Position numbers and translations under genes: made by a program. 64,000 nt of DNA from Desulfocapsa sp. (lineage in GTDB: Bacteria > Desulfobacterota > Desulfobulbia > Desulfobulbales > Desulfocapsaceae): positions 1-64,000 of the forward strand of contig JAOZKN010000005.1 in the NCBI GenBank assembly GCA_029935315.1, in the 5' to 3' direction. Positions 24,459 through 33,862 of this stretch are shown piece after piece. Each line of letters begins with the position of its first letter. The stretch's first letter is position 1. The notes below the pieces were generated by a model. The model was not told the origin of the DNA. It searched no databases and saw only the letters and a program-made list of their open reading frames with translations.

Positions 24459-26285
24459 ATGGACATGGAAAAACATCATAAGATTTCGATCTGGTATTTC
24501 TTTATTGGGATCTGGATCGTTTTGATCCTCCAAAATTATCTGGCGTCAACCTACGTTATTCAGACCATCCCTTACAGTGATTTTATCCAGAAGCTCAAGG
24601 AAGATAAAATCATAGAGGTATCCATCACCGAGAGACAAATCCAGGGCCAGATGAAATCAGAATCAGACTCTGGTGAAGAACTTTATTTCCGTACGGTTCG
24701 CGTTGATCCTGAAACCTCCGCGCTGCTGGATACATATCACGTCAACTATTCTGCTTCCATTGAGTCCACCTTTTTTCGTGATCTTTTGTCATGGATCGTA
24801 CCGGTTCTCCTCTTTGTCGGTATCTGGTTCTTTCTTATGAAGCGGCTCAGCGCCCAGCAACCCGGTTTTATGACCCTTGGTAAAAACAAGAGCAAAGTCC
24901 ATAAACAGGAAGATGTTGACGTACGCTTTGGTGATGTGGCTGGTGTGGATGAGGCCGTGGCAGAACTTGTGGAGATAATTGATTTTCTGAAAAACCCGGA
25001 TAAATACAGGGAATTTGGTGGAACCCTGCCCAAGGGGCTTCTCCTGGTCGGTCCCCCCGGTACTGGTAAAACCCTGCTTGCCAAGGCCGTTGCCGGTGAG
25101 AGCCAGGTTCCCTTTTTCAGCATCAGTGGCTCAGAATTTGTAGAACTCTTTGTCGGTATGGGGGCTGCCAGGGTGCGTGATCTTTTTGAACAGGCCAATG
25201 AGAATGCACCCTGCATTGTTTTTATTGATGAACTGGATGCCATCGGCAAGGCCCGGGGATTTGGCGGGGTCGGCGGTCACGATGAGCGGGAACAGACTCT
25301 GAATCAGCTCCTTGTGGAGATGGATGGTTTTGATCCCAATGAGGGTGTTATCCTGATGGCTGCTACCAACCGTCCTGAAGTGCTTGACCCTGCTCTCCTG
25401 CGTCCGGGTCGTTTTGACCGTCAGGTACTCGTTGACCGGCCAGATAAGCAGGGGCGCATTGCAATCCTTAAGGTGCATCTCAAAAAGATTAAAAAACTTG
25501 GCTCTGTCAGTGTTGAAGAACTTGCCAATATGACTCCGGGTATGGTGGGCTCCGATCTTGCCAACCTGGTCAATGAAGCTACCCTGCTGGCAGTGCGGGC
25601 CCGCAAGAAAACGGTGGAGAAAGAACAGTTCGAAGAAGCTGTGGAACGTATCGTTGCCGGACTTGAAAAGAAGAACCGCGTTATCAATGTGAAAGAACGG
25701 AAAATTGTTGCCTACCACGAGCTTGGCCATGCGCTCGTTGCCCTGTCCATACCGGGTACAGATCCGGTGAAAAAAATCACCATCGTCCCTCGTGGTATTG
25801 CAGCACTTGGCTACACCATGCAGGTTCCCACCGAAGATCGGTTTTTGATGACTAAAACGGAACTCCTTGGAAAAATTGCCTCATTGCTCGGCGGCAGGGC
25901 TGCTGAAGAAATGATTTTCCAGGATATCTCCACCGGTGCCCATAATGATCTGGCCAAGGCCACAGATATCGCCCGTAGCATGGTCACTGAGTACGGGATG
26001 AGTGAAAAAGCCGGACAGGTTTACTATAAGAGTGAACCGCAAGCCATGTTTCTCCAGGCCGGGCAACGACAGAGTGCCAAGGGTGAGTATGGTGATGAGA
26101 CCGCCCAACTCATCGATAGGGAAATACGAAATATCATTGACCAGCAGTATAGCGTGGCGATGGAGCTCCTGGAGCAGAAAAAAGCTGTCCTGGAAAAGGC
26201 AGCGATGGAACTGCTGGAAAAAGAAAAGATTGAGGGCAGCTATCTTGAAAAACTCATCAAAGAGGCAGAGCCTCCGCAGGAGTGA
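24459..26285 (+). CDS. ftsH: ATP-dependent zinc metalloprotease FtsH
   Basis: 608 residues. Two membrane helices (about 11-30 and 108-126) flank a periplasmic loop. The AAA domain has Walker A GPPGTGKT at 198-205, Walker B FIDELD at 255-260 and the second region of homology around [19 protein letters not shown]. The protease domain has the zinc motif HELGH at 420-424 (HExxH; Leu replaces the common Ala). It degrades misfolded or regulatory membrane and cytoplasmic proteins. Length and order are normal. It stands alone, divergent from the TRAP operon and convergent with the isochorismatase gene six bases away. An ATG two codons on (24465) is an alternative start. Confidence 0.97.
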   Translation: MDMEKHHKISIWYFFIGIWIVLILQNYLASTYVIQTIPYSDFIQKLKEDKIIEVSITERQIQGQMKSESDSGEELYFRTVRVDPETSALLDTYHVNYSASIESTFFRDLLSWIVPVLLFVGIWFFLMKRLSAQQPGFMTLGKNKSKVHKQEDVDVRFGDVAGVDEAVAELVEIIDFLKNPDKYREFGGTLPKGLLLVGPPGTGKTLLAKAVAGESQVPFFSISGSEFVELFVGMGAARVRDLFEQANENAPCIVFIDELDAIGKARGFGGVGGHDEREQTLNQLLVEMDGFDPNEGVILMAATNRPEVLDPALLRPGRFDRQVLVDRPDKQGRIAILKVHLKKIKKLGSVSVEELANMTPGMVGSDLANLVNEATLLAVRARKKTVEKEQFEEAVERIVAGLEKKNRVINVKERKIVAYHELGHALVALSIPGTDPVKKITIVPRGIAALGYTMQVPTEDRFLMTKTELLGKIASLLGGRAAEEMIFQDISTGAHNDLAKATDIARSMVTEYGMSEKAGQVYYKSEPQAMFLQAGQRQSAKGEYGDETAQLIDREIRNIIDQQYSVAMELLEQKKAVLEKAAMELLEKEKIEGSYLEKLIKEAEPPQE

Positions 26286-26291
26286 AGGTGT

Positions 26292-26921
26292 TTATGCGGA
26301 AGGTTCTGTCTGGCGGACAACGCATCTGTTTTTGATGTCCTGCCATGAGACTGTAGTTCCCCAGTTGGGCAGGGGAGTGTTGAAGAGGGATTGCTTTTCC
26401 TCTGGACTCCCACTGTAGCTATCCACGGCCTCAATGAGGAAATTTACCCGATATCCTCGAAAAAAAAGTTCCTGAGCCGTGCAGAGAACACAACAATCCA
26501 GGGTTAGGCCGATCAGCACAATGCTGTGTTTATCTTGCGGAGGTCCGATAACGGATGCGAGCCAGCTCGTGAAGCCCTTGGGATCCTGATACGGTTCTCC
26601 CGGAGGTTTTGCAGCCACACCACCGTTTTTACGCACCCAGACAGGCGAGTGCATGCACTTGATCCAGGCCTGCGAATGCTTGACATCAACGGCCAGTTGC
26701 GATTCATAGCCCGGGGTTCCCGGTACACAATGAGCAAATGGAGCGCCCGGGCGGGGTTGCCTGTAATCCGAGATGATTTCAGCAATTCGGATCCCATGTT
26801 CACGGCAATAGGGGACTAGTATCTCCTGAATAAACCCCACACAGGGGCGATCCTGATAACAAGCGCCACCGGCGATGACAAAGTCGTTCTGGAAATCTAC
26901 GGAAATAAAGTGTGTTGTCAT
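26292..26921 (-). CDS. Isochorismatase-family cysteine hydrolase (nicotinamidase-like)
   Basis: 209 residues, alpha/beta. The catalytic Asp-Lys-Cys set is visible: Asp9 in FISVDFQNDF, Lys98 in WVRKNGG, and Cys144 in LIGLTLDCCVLCTAQEL. Asp52 and His64 lie where nicotinamidases bind metal (IISDYRQ, APFAHC). The family hydrolyses amides or vinyl ethers such as nicotinamide or isochorismate; the adjacent second Cys (143) is unusual, and the exact substrate is unknown. It is cytoplasmic. It is downstream of the ELWxxDGT gene on the same strand, separated by a hairpin. Confidence 0.85.
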   Translation of the reverse strand: MTTHFISVDFQNDFVIAGGACYQDRPCVGFIQEILVPYCREHGIRIAEIISDYRQPRPGAPFAHCVPGTPGYESQLAVDVKHSQAWIKCMHSPVWVRKNGGVAAKPPGEPYQDPKGFTSWLASVIGPPQDKHSIVLIGLTLDCCVLCTAQELFFRGYRVNFLIEAVDSYSGSPEEKQSLFNTPLPNWGTTVSWQDIKNRCVVRQTEPSA

Positions 26922-27031
26922 AGCTGTGAATTATTATCTACTCCACAAAACACGAATCGTTTTTTTACCATCACCATAGGAAGATGAAAATTCGTCCTCA
27001 TAGAAGAAGAAATGTAATGAAGCGGTGTGAA

Positions 27032-27056
27032 GGACAGGCAAACAAATCCCCTGTCC
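27032..27056 (-). terminator. Hairpin downstream of the ELWxxDGT gene
   Basis: A perfect seven-base-pair GGACAGG/CCTGTCC stem with an eleven-base loop lies 31 bases after the stop of the large minus-strand gene. It has no long T-run, so termination is plausible but not assured. Confidence 0.4.
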
Positions 27057-27086
27057 CAGGTATGAGTCTTTTCATTTTATAAAACC

Positions 27087-29852
27087 TTACCGCTTCCCAA
27101 CAGTCATGGCTGGAAGAAACATGGGCCATGGAAAAATCGGCACCTTATATATCCATGGTTCATCACCATGGTTATTATCATAGGCGCTAAAAAATATCGT
27201 CCCTGTAATGTCAGTGGAATAGTATGAGAAATTGCTGCTACTGCTATCTGATCCGGGAAGTATATCTTTAACCATCATGGTTCCCCCATCAGTGCCGTTA
27301 CTTTGCCAAAGTTCGTGTCCATGAATACCGTCATTGGCAGAGAAAAACAGGATACCATTGGAAACGACAAGAGACGCAGGCTTACTGCCGTGACCAGGGT
27401 TGGTATTGATATCTTTAACCAATGTTGTTGATGCCATATTACTCTTCCAAAGCTCTTGACCATTTACACCGTCATCAGCTTCAAAGTAGAGGGAACCGTT
27501 AAAGTTAATCAGCGAATCCGGCTTGCAGCCAAAGCCAGGAATGGTGTTTATATTTGCAACCATTATGGTCCCTGAACTTAGCCCGTTACTTTTCCATACT
27601 TCTCTACCATTAGTGCCATCATCAGCAGTAAAGTAAAGTGTTTTGTCAACAGCTGTCAGGGATCTGGGGGAGCTGCTTCCGCCTGGGTTGATATCTTTGA
27701 CCAGGCTTGCACTACTGCTTCCGGGATTGTACTTCCACAGCTCAAAATTATCCATGTCGTCGGAAGCTGTAAAAAAAAGAGTGCCATCAAGATATGTGAG
27801 GTTTCCCGGTTTACTTCCCTCTCCATTCGTTGTGTTGATATCTGCTACCATCTCGGTCCCTGAACTTAGCCCATTACTTCTCCATAACTCACGGCCTGTT
27901 ACTCCATCAGAAGCCGCAAAAAAAAGAGTGCCGTCAACATCAACAAGAGAGCGTATGGAGCTTCCTTCTCCAGGGTTTTCATTAATATTCCTAACTATCT
28001 CTGTAATACCAGCGGCTAACCCGTCGCTTTTCCAAAGCTCGCTGCCATTTTCACCATCATCGGCAATAAAGTAAAGAGTGTTGCCAACAATTGTATACAG
28101 ACCACAATTGCTTCCAACTTCTGGAGTGGGGTTTATGTCTGCAATGGGAATTGTGCCGGGTTCTGAGCCATCGCTTTTCCAGAGTTCAGTCCCGTGAGAC
28201 CCGTCATCGGCGGTGAAGTAAAGAGCACCTTTGAAAGCAATAAAAAAACTTGGCACACTGCTTCCCCCCGGGTTAATATCTTTTACCATTGAGGTGTTTC
28301 CATTCTTATCACTCTTCCAAAGTTCCATGCCGTTGATGCCGTCATCAGCCCTGAAAAAGACGGCACCATTAACCTCTGTAAATTCTTGTGAATAGCTGCT
28401 TAATGTTCCTGCCTGTGTATCAGTAATCATAGAAGTATTAGTTTCTGTACCATCGCTTTGCCAAAGCTGCATGCCGTTGATACTCTCATAGACGGTAAAA
28501 ATGAGTTTGCCGTTCATATCTGTTAATTCATTGGGGCCGGAGATTTGTAAGTGATTTGAGGGGTCGGAAATAATTTTGACAAGTTTTGTTGTTCCGCCGT
28601 AGATCCCTGGTATTCCGTCACTCATCCAGAGTTCTTGCCCATTAGTCCCATCATCAGCTGTAAAGAAAATATTTCCATTAATGGCTGTAAAATTCATTGC
28701 ATTGCTTCCCAGGCCAGGAGTGAGGTTGATGTCTTCGACAATCGATGTCCCTCCTATGGTTCCAGTACTTACCCAGAGTTCATATCCATTGATGCCGTCA
28801 TTGGCAATAAAGTAAAGTTTTCCATCAATTGCGGTGAGGCGAAATGGAAAGCTGCTGTCTGACCCACTGTTGATGTGGAGGGGGATGCTGGTTGTATTTG
28901 CTATATCGTATCTCCACAGCTCAGTACCATTAATGCCATCATTGGCAGCGAAAAATATGTTATTAGGCGAGTTACCGATAGTGACATTGGTTAGATAAGT
29001 TGGATTACTGCTTCCTCCAGAGTTAATGTCCGCCTTTGCTACTTTTATAGTATTCCAATCAAAACCGTTGCTCATCCAAATCTCAGTTTCGTTGTCTTTG
29101 GTGGCTGTAAACCAAATTGTACCGTTAATATTGAGAAGATGGCCAGGGTAACTGCTGCCTTCTGTGTTAATATCCTCGACCATCACTGTGCCTGCAGTGT
29201 CTCCATCACTTTTCCACAACTCAACACCGTCACTACCATTATCAGCTGCGAAAAAGAGGAGGTCGCCATTACCTGCAGTGAGTTGGTAAGGCCAACTGTA
29301 GCCAGGTCCCGGGTTAATATCTTTGACCATAAAAGTGCCTGCTGTGGTTCCATTACTTTTCCACAACTCATACCCATTGATGCCGTTATCGGCAGTAAAA
29401 AATAAAGTATTATTGACAGCAGTCAGGTAACTGGAACCGCTGCTATTGATTCCCGGGTTAACATCTTTGACCATCGAGGTGCCTGCAGTCGTGCCATCAC
29501 TCTTCCACAACTCTCTGCCATTGACACCGTTTTCTGCAATAAAAAACAGGGTGTCGCCTACCGCCGTGAGATGTTGGATGTGGCTGTTGCTTGGGCCCGG
29601 ATTAATATCTTTTACTCGTGTAACTGTAGTACCTTCCCTTTTCCATAATTCACCACCACCAGATATGTCAGCAGCTGCAAAAAACAGGGTTGTCCCAACC
29701 ATAGTTAAGTTGGATGGGTTGAACCCCAGCTTCTTCAGATTTATATCCTTCAGCAATCGAGGTTGGCTGGCCAGGGTTGCAACTGGTGCGTTGCAGGTAA
29801 GAAAAATAATAGTTGAGGCAATAAACAGATTGAATAGAGGAGAATTCTTCAT
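27087..29852 (-). CDS. Secreted ELWxxDGT-repeat protein
   Basis: 921 residues with a signal peptide (about 1-29, ending TLAS). The mature protein consists of about seventeen repeats of 45-50 residues, each built on ELWKSDGT followed by GTxMVKDINPG, a gap, then LTAVNGTLFFTADDG. The last degenerate unit reads GDEPWIYK. This is the ELWxxDGT repeat family of exported bacterial proteins, probably a large beta-propeller or superhelix; its function is not known. It ends with IFPWPMFLPAMTVGKR, close to the tail of the unrelated repeat protein at 1972-3759. No partner gene is adjacent. The ATG at 29852 has a GAGGG tract upstream and starts the signal peptide directly. Confidence 0.88.
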   Translation of the reverse strand: MKNSPLFNLFIASTIIFLTCNAPVATLASQPRLLKDINLKKLGFNPSNLTMVGTTLFFAAADISGGGELWKREGTTVTRVKDINPGPSNSHIQHLTAVGDTLFFIAENGVNGRELWKSDGTTAGTSMVKDVNPGINSSGSSYLTAVNNTLFFTADNGINGYELWKSNGTTAGTFMVKDINPGPGYSWPYQLTAGNGDLLFFAADNGSDGVELWKSDGDTAGTVMVEDINTEGSSYPGHLLNINGTIWFTATKDNETEIWMSNGFDWNTIKVAKADINSGGSSNPTYLTNVTIGNSPNNIFFAANDGINGTELWRYDIANTTSIPLHINSGSDSSFPFRLTAIDGKLYFIANDGINGYELWVSTGTIGGTSIVEDINLTPGLGSNAMNFTAINGNIFFTADDGTNGQELWMSDGIPGIYGGTTKLVKIISDPSNHLQISGPNELTDMNGKLIFTVYESINGMQLWQSDGTETNTSMITDTQAGTLSSYSQEFTEVNGAVFFRADDGINGMELWKSDKNGNTSMVKDINPGGSSVPSFFIAFKGALYFTADDGSHGTELWKSDGSEPGTIPIADINPTPEVGSNCGLYTIVGNTLYFIADDGENGSELWKSDGLAAGITEIVRNINENPGEGSSIRSLVDVDGTLFFAASDGVTGRELWRSNGLSSGTEMVADINTTNGEGSKPGNLTYLDGTLFFTASDDMDNFELWKYNPGSSSASLVKDINPGGSSSPRSLTAVDKTLYFTADDGTNGREVWKSNGLSSGTIMVANINTIPGFGCKPDSLINFNGSLYFEADDGVNGQELWKSNMASTTLVKDINTNPGHGSKPASLVVSNGILFFSANDGIHGHELWQSNGTDGGTMMVKDILPGSDSSSSNFSYYSTDITGTIFFSAYDNNHGDEPWIYKVPIFPWPMFLPAMTVGKR

Positions 29853-30511
29853 AAGACCCTCACGGATTTTGTTATCCTTGCGGATATGGTTTTTGGATCG
29901 ATCTCACCAAACTACAGAAACCCATAAAGCTGATAGGACAGTACAGAAAAAGATGTAAGAAGAAGAAAGGTATGCCCAGAAAAAGTAAGAGTTATTATAT
30001 CAGATGATAAATATAGTAATAGAACCTGTTCTGTGTTTAGGGTTTGTAAAAGAATACAACTCAAATCAAGGCGTAATATCAGCACGTTATTCTCTTGCGA
30101 CCTGCCTGGCGGCCTCCTGCTTTTTACATATCGATTCATCTCTTAATGTATCACAGTAAAAATTATTTTAACAGAAATTAGAAAAAGAGATGGGCAACAA
30201 CAGCAATAAGGAAAGGAAGATCAATTGTCGGTTCCGGCAGGTTTACTTGTTCCTTGTTATCATTTTGAAGCAAGACTGGAACAGCGTGGAAAAAATGTGC
30301 TATAATCCAATTGGGAGAATAAAAAAATGTGCAGCGTCGCAATAGCGCCGTGAAGAAGACTGGCAGAATGCTTGTTTTCTCTCGGAACGGATTTTCCCGA
30401 AAAAATGGTGAATACTTTTAAATGGATCACCAACAATTCAGTGAAATTTACTGTTATTATCTGAAATATATAAAGATAGTGAACTGAACACAACACGTTG
30501 AGGATGAAAAC
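29853..30511. other. Intergenic region holding a promoter and leader for amrS
   Basis: About 660 bases between divergent genes. No full gene is seen; the minus-strand frame 30260-30808 runs backwards into amrS and is a shadow. A candidate promoter lies at 30277-30306. After it comes GGGAGA and an eight-codon frame, ATG 30329 to TGA (MCSVAIAP), which could be a leader peptide, then about 160 AT-rich bases before amrS. Confidence 0.4.
30277..30306 (+). promoter_or_regulatory. Candidate extended -10 promoter upstream of amrS
   Basis: TATAAT at 30301-30306 is a perfect -10 box, with TG one base ahead of it. TGGAAC at 30277-30282, 18 bases upstream, is a weak -35, as is usual when the -10 is extended. 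The leader to the amrS start would be about 200 bases. Confidence 0.5.
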
Positions 30512-31552
30512 ATGAAAGAGGCTATGTTTTATCAGTCCGGAAAGGGAAGCGAGGTGATCTGCGGACTGTGTTGCCATCGTTGCCATATCAAAGAGGGTCG
30601 GCGAGGACTCTGCGGGGTACGGGAAAACAGAGCTGGCATCCTGTATACGCTTGTCTATGGTCAGGTGGTGGCCGAAAACATCGATCCCATCGAAAAAAAA
30701 CCACTGTTTCACTTCCTCCCCGGCAGCCGTTCGTATTCTATCTCTACGGTGGGCTGCAACTTTCATTGCCTGCATTGCCAGAACTATGATATTTCCCAAT
30801 ATCCCCATTTACACACCGGGGAGACAGCAGGTGTGGAAAAGACACCGGAATCCGTGGTTGAGGCAGCACTGCAGGCAGATTGCGCAAGTATCAGTTACAC
30901 CTACGTGGAGCCGACAATTTTTTATGAATTTGCCCACGCCTGTTCGGAGCTGGCCCATGAGCAGCAGCTGAAGAATGTCTTTGTCAGCAATGGCTACATG
31001 ACCCCGGAAGTCACACACCATCTGGCACCGTTGCTGGATGGTATCAATGTCGATATCAAGGCCTTTACAGACGATTTCTATAAAAAAGTATGTAAAGCCA
31101 GGCTGCAGCCGGTACTGGATACTGTCCGGCTTATGCACAAGCTTGGGGTATGGGTCGAAGTGACAACCCTGATTATTCCCGGTCTTAACGATTCGTCCGA
31201 AGAGTTACATGATATAGCCGGATTTATCAAAAGTGTTGATCCGGGAATTCCCTGGCATGTCACTGCTTTTTATCCCACATATAAGCTGACAGATCGTGAT
31301 CCCACCCCGGTGGAAAGCCTGCGCAGGGCACGGGATATTGGCCTTGCAGAGGGGTTACGTTTTGTCTATGAAGGGAATATCCCCGGTGAGGGCGGTGAAA
31401 ACACCTACTGCCCTTCCTGCAGGGCGGAACTCATCACCCGCTTTGGTTTCAGTATCCGGCAGAACAGGATAAATGATGGCTGCTGTAGCAAATGCGGAGA
31501 AAAGATAGAAGGGGTGTGGGGCCAGCAGGCTGATAGAATGCACAACGTATAA
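30512..31552 (+). CDS. amrS: AmmeMemoRadiSam-system radical SAM enzyme
   Basis: 346 residues. The radical SAM cluster site is Cys82-x3-Cys86-x2-Cys89 in TVGCNFHCLHCQNYDISQY, in the AmrS form (FHCLHCQN). The N-terminus has the family's extra cysteines (ICGLCCHRC, RGLCGVREN) and PIEKKPLFHFLPG. Downstream are YVEPTIFYEFA, VFVSNGYMTPE, DGINVDIKAF and TLIIPGLNDS. The C-terminus has two Cys pairs (CPSC, CSKC) like a zinc ribbon. Family members use S-adenosylmethionine chemistry in cofactor or lipid-related pathways still poorly defined. The Memo and AMMECR1 partners are not in this window; instead a CarS-phosphoesterase fusion starts 17 bases downstream, in a probable operon. Confidence 0.92.
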   Translation: MKEAMFYQSGKGSEVICGLCCHRCHIKEGRRGLCGVRENRAGILYTLVYGQVVAENIDPIEKKPLFHFLPGSRSYSISTVGCNFHCLHCQNYDISQYPHLHTGETAGVEKTPESVVEAALQADCASISYTYVEPTIFYEFAHACSELAHEQQLKNVFVSNGYMTPEVTHHLAPLLDGINVDIKAFTDDFYKKVCKARLQPVLDTVRLMHKLGVWVEVTTLIIPGLNDSSEELHDIAGFIKSVDPGIPWHVTAFYPTYKLTDRDPTPVESLRRARDIGLAEGLRFVYEGNIPGEGGENTYCPSCRAELITRFGFSIRQNRINDGCCSKCGEKIEGVWGQQADRMHNV

Positions 31553-31569
31553 AGGGGAAGGTAAACAAG

Positions 31570-32979
31570 GTGTTCATCGTCATCAAAACCACAGTTTTTC
31601 TCCTCTGGCTCAACTTTCTTCCTCCACTGGCTAATATTATCTGGGGAGAGCGTTTTAACAGGCCAATAGATGGCGGCAGACTGTTTTTTGACCAGCATCG
31701 GATCTTCGGAGATCACAAAACGACTCGTGGTGTTCTGCTCTGTCTGCTGGGCGGTACTGTTGTCGCACCACTCCTCGGTGTGGAGTTCTGGGTTGCTGCG
31801 ACGGCATCACTGCTGGCAATGGCGGGAGATCTTTTATCCAGTTTTATCAAACGCAGACCGAACAAGCCCTGCGGCACTAATGTTATCGTCCTTGACCAGA
31901 TCTTTGAAGCCCTGTTCCCTGTTCTCTTTTTAAAAGTGTTTCTCCATTTGAGCTGGGCGCAGATTCTGATAATTCTCCCCTGTTTTATCGTGATAGCCTA
32001 TCTGGGATCCTGTTTCTGGTTTTTTATCATGTTCCGTCCCCCCGGAGGAACGTATCCTCGCGTGATCCGCTCAACAGTTCGTCTGCGTGAATGGAGATCC
32101 TGCCACACGCCCCTGGCCCACTGGCAAACACTATTCAACCTGAGCAGTGTCCTGGCCCATGATATCCTGTACAGCTGGTTTTTCAGGATGACTGCCCTCC
32201 GGGAAAAAGGTCTGCAGAATGCCATGGATATCCGGGTTGAAGAACAAACATTTTATTTCCAGGATCTGCCGCACTCTTTTGACGGCTTTCGCCTGTTATT
32301 GCTCACCGATCTCCACCTTGACGGTCAGCCCGGCCTGACCAGAGAGCTTTCCCGGCAGATCCGGGGACTGGAGGTGGATCTGTGTCTGCTGGGGGGGGAC
32401 ATCCGTATGAAGACCTATGGGCCCATGGCTCCATGCCTTCGATATCTGCGTGAGCTTCTGCCCCATGTGCAATCACGTCACGGTATATTCGGAGTACTGG
32501 GCAACCATGACTGTATTGAGATGGCGGTGGATCTGGAAGAAAGCGGTTTGATCATGCTTATCAATGATTCCTGGAAAATCAGTCGGGATGGTGAATCCAT
32601 ATGGGTAGTGGGGGTGGACGATCCACATTACTACAAGGTGGATGACGCTGAGCGTGCCTGCCGGGATATTCCGGATCGGGGATTTAAGCTCTTTCTCTCC
32701 CATTCTCCGGAGGCGTATAAGGATGCCGCTGATTGTAACTCCCGCCTCTATCTTTGCGGCCATACCCACGGCGGACAGATTTGCCTGCCTGGCAGCAGAG
32801 CCATATTCACTAACAGCAGGGCACCACGTTTTACCGCCGTTGGCTGCTGGCAGTATAAGGGGATGATGGGCTACACCAGTCGTGGTGCCGGATCATCAGG
32901 AGTCCCCCTGCGGTTTAATTGCCCGGGCGAAATCAGCCTTATCACTCTGCGTCGAAAAGCAGTTTCGGAGGCAGGGTGA
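31570..32979 (+). CDS. CarS-like CDP-alcohol synthase domain fused to a metallophosphoesterase
   Basis: 469 residues from GTG 31570, with an AAGGGGAAGG ribosome site. Residues 1-165 form a membrane domain of the CDP-archaeol synthase (CarS/DUF46) family: ANIIWG near 21, IDGGRLFFDQHRIFGDHKTT at 33-52, AGDLLSSFIKRR at 85-96 and LDQ at 108-110. Residues about 235-469 are a calcineurin-like phosphoesterase of the YkuE type: Asp247-x-His249, GGD at 275-277, GNHD at 311-314, His378 and GHTH at 397-400. Such enzymes usually hydrolyse phosphoesters or lipid headgroup pyrophosphates. One reading frame covers both, with no frameshift. A lipid-phosphate function at the membrane is likely; the coupled reaction is inference. 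Confidence 0.85.
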   Translation: MFIVIKTTVFLLWLNFLPPLANIIWGERFNRPIDGGRLFFDQHRIFGDHKTTRGVLLCLLGGTVVAPLLGVEFWVAATASLLAMAGDLLSSFIKRRPNKPCGTNVIVLDQIFEALFPVLFLKVFLHLSWAQILIILPCFIVIAYLGSCFWFFIMFRPPGGTYPRVIRSTVRLREWRSCHTPLAHWQTLFNLSSVLAHDILYSWFFRMTALREKGLQNAMDIRVEEQTFYFQDLPHSFDGFRLLLLTDLHLDGQPGLTRELSRQIRGLEVDLCLLGGDIRMKTYGPMAPCLRYLRELLPHVQSRHGIFGVLGNHDCIEMAVDLEESGLIMLINDSWKISRDGESIWVVGVDDPHYYKVDDAERACRDIPDRGFKLFLSHSPEAYKDAADCNSRLYLCGHTHGGQICLPGSRAIFTNSRAPRFTAVGCWQYKGMMGYTSRGAGSSGVPLRFNCPGEISLITLRRKAVSEAG

Positions 32980-33076
32980 AGAAAATCTGTTCAGCGATTA
33001 AATTTTGAAAAAGAAGGATAGAACAGATATAATAAGTAAAGGAACGGATGATAAAAATTCCACAGGAGGACCTCAA

Positions 33077-33517
33077 ATGACCACATTTTCAAAGATTCTT
33101 CTCCCCATTGACTTCACCGAATGCTCCACTGCTGTTTTATCTTATGCAAAATTGATGAAGGAAAAATTTGATGCTGATCTTTACCTGCTTTACAATTTGC
33201 CGGGCCCTGAGCAGTATAAAGGGCTGGAACTGGAAAGTGACTGGTTTGTGGGCTATGGGCATTCCCTGGAACGGGAGGCAGAAAGTGCCCTGAAAAACTT
33301 TATAAAGCGAAACATGCAGGGATTTGAGCCCAAAAAGGCAGATATCCGTATTGGTGAAATTGTTGCAGAGACTGCTCTGTATGTAGAAGCCGAAGGGATA
33401 GACCTGATCATAACGGCCAGCCATGGCTGTCATACGGCAGAAAATCGGATTTATGGATCAATCGCCGAAGGAATCAGTCGTGAATCAGGATGTCCTGTGA
33501 TGATTGTACACCCCTGA
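33077..33517 (+). CDS. Single-domain universal stress protein
   Basis: 146 residues from ATG 33077, chosen because AGGAGG stands eight bases upstream; the frame extends back to 33005 without a start signal. The UspA fold is clear: FSKILLPIDFTECSTAVLSYA, then LIITASHGCHTAENRIYGSI and CPVMIVHP. The nucleotide-binding loop (HGCHTAENRIYGSIAEG) is close to the ATP-type consensus. Role by family: cytoplasmic stress response. It follows the CarS fusion gene by about 100 bases on the same strand. Confidence 0.88.
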   Translation: MTTFSKILLPIDFTECSTAVLSYAKLMKEKFDADLYLLYNLPGPEQYKGLELESDWFVGYGHSLEREAESALKNFIKRNMQGFEPKKADIRIGEIVAETALYVEAEGIDLIITASHGCHTAENRIYGSIAEGISRESGCPVMIVHP

Positions 33518-33862
33518 TTGTTCCCGTAAAAGGGCAGGAAACCATGAACTCCGAAGCATTTTTATCCACTCTGTGGGGGATCTGAGTTCCGGTGGGTCAA
33601 AGGAGAGGAGGGTTCTGTACGGGCCGTTCGTCCTTGAGTATTTATCTGCTTTTCCGCTCTCTGTATCGTAACAGTAACCAGACGTTTGCAATATGTGCCT
33701 GACCTTTGACTGTTTTGTGTGTACTGTTGTGGCTGTTCAAGGGCCAGTAAACAAGGTTTTGGCAAAGCAATGAAGGAGCTGTTGCCGGGGAATATTATTG
33801 CGTTGTTCTATGAGTTTCACTCCTGGATCATCCTTCAAATCAAATCAAATCAGAGAGGCCTT
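33518..33862. other. Intergenic region before the PhnD-HD-GYP gene
   Basis: No gene seen. The downstream frame is open from 33719, but the part before 33863 has no ribosome site or signal. A short direct CAAAT repeat lies around 33835-33850. No clear promoter or terminator could be chosen. Confidence 0.35.

Noticed and set aside
25695-25740. HELGH in FtsH as a defective zinc site
   Set aside because: HELGH still fits HExxH; only the variable third residue differs.
30260-30808. 182-residue minus-strand frame
   Set aside because: It overlaps the well-supported amrS gene, with no protein features of its own.
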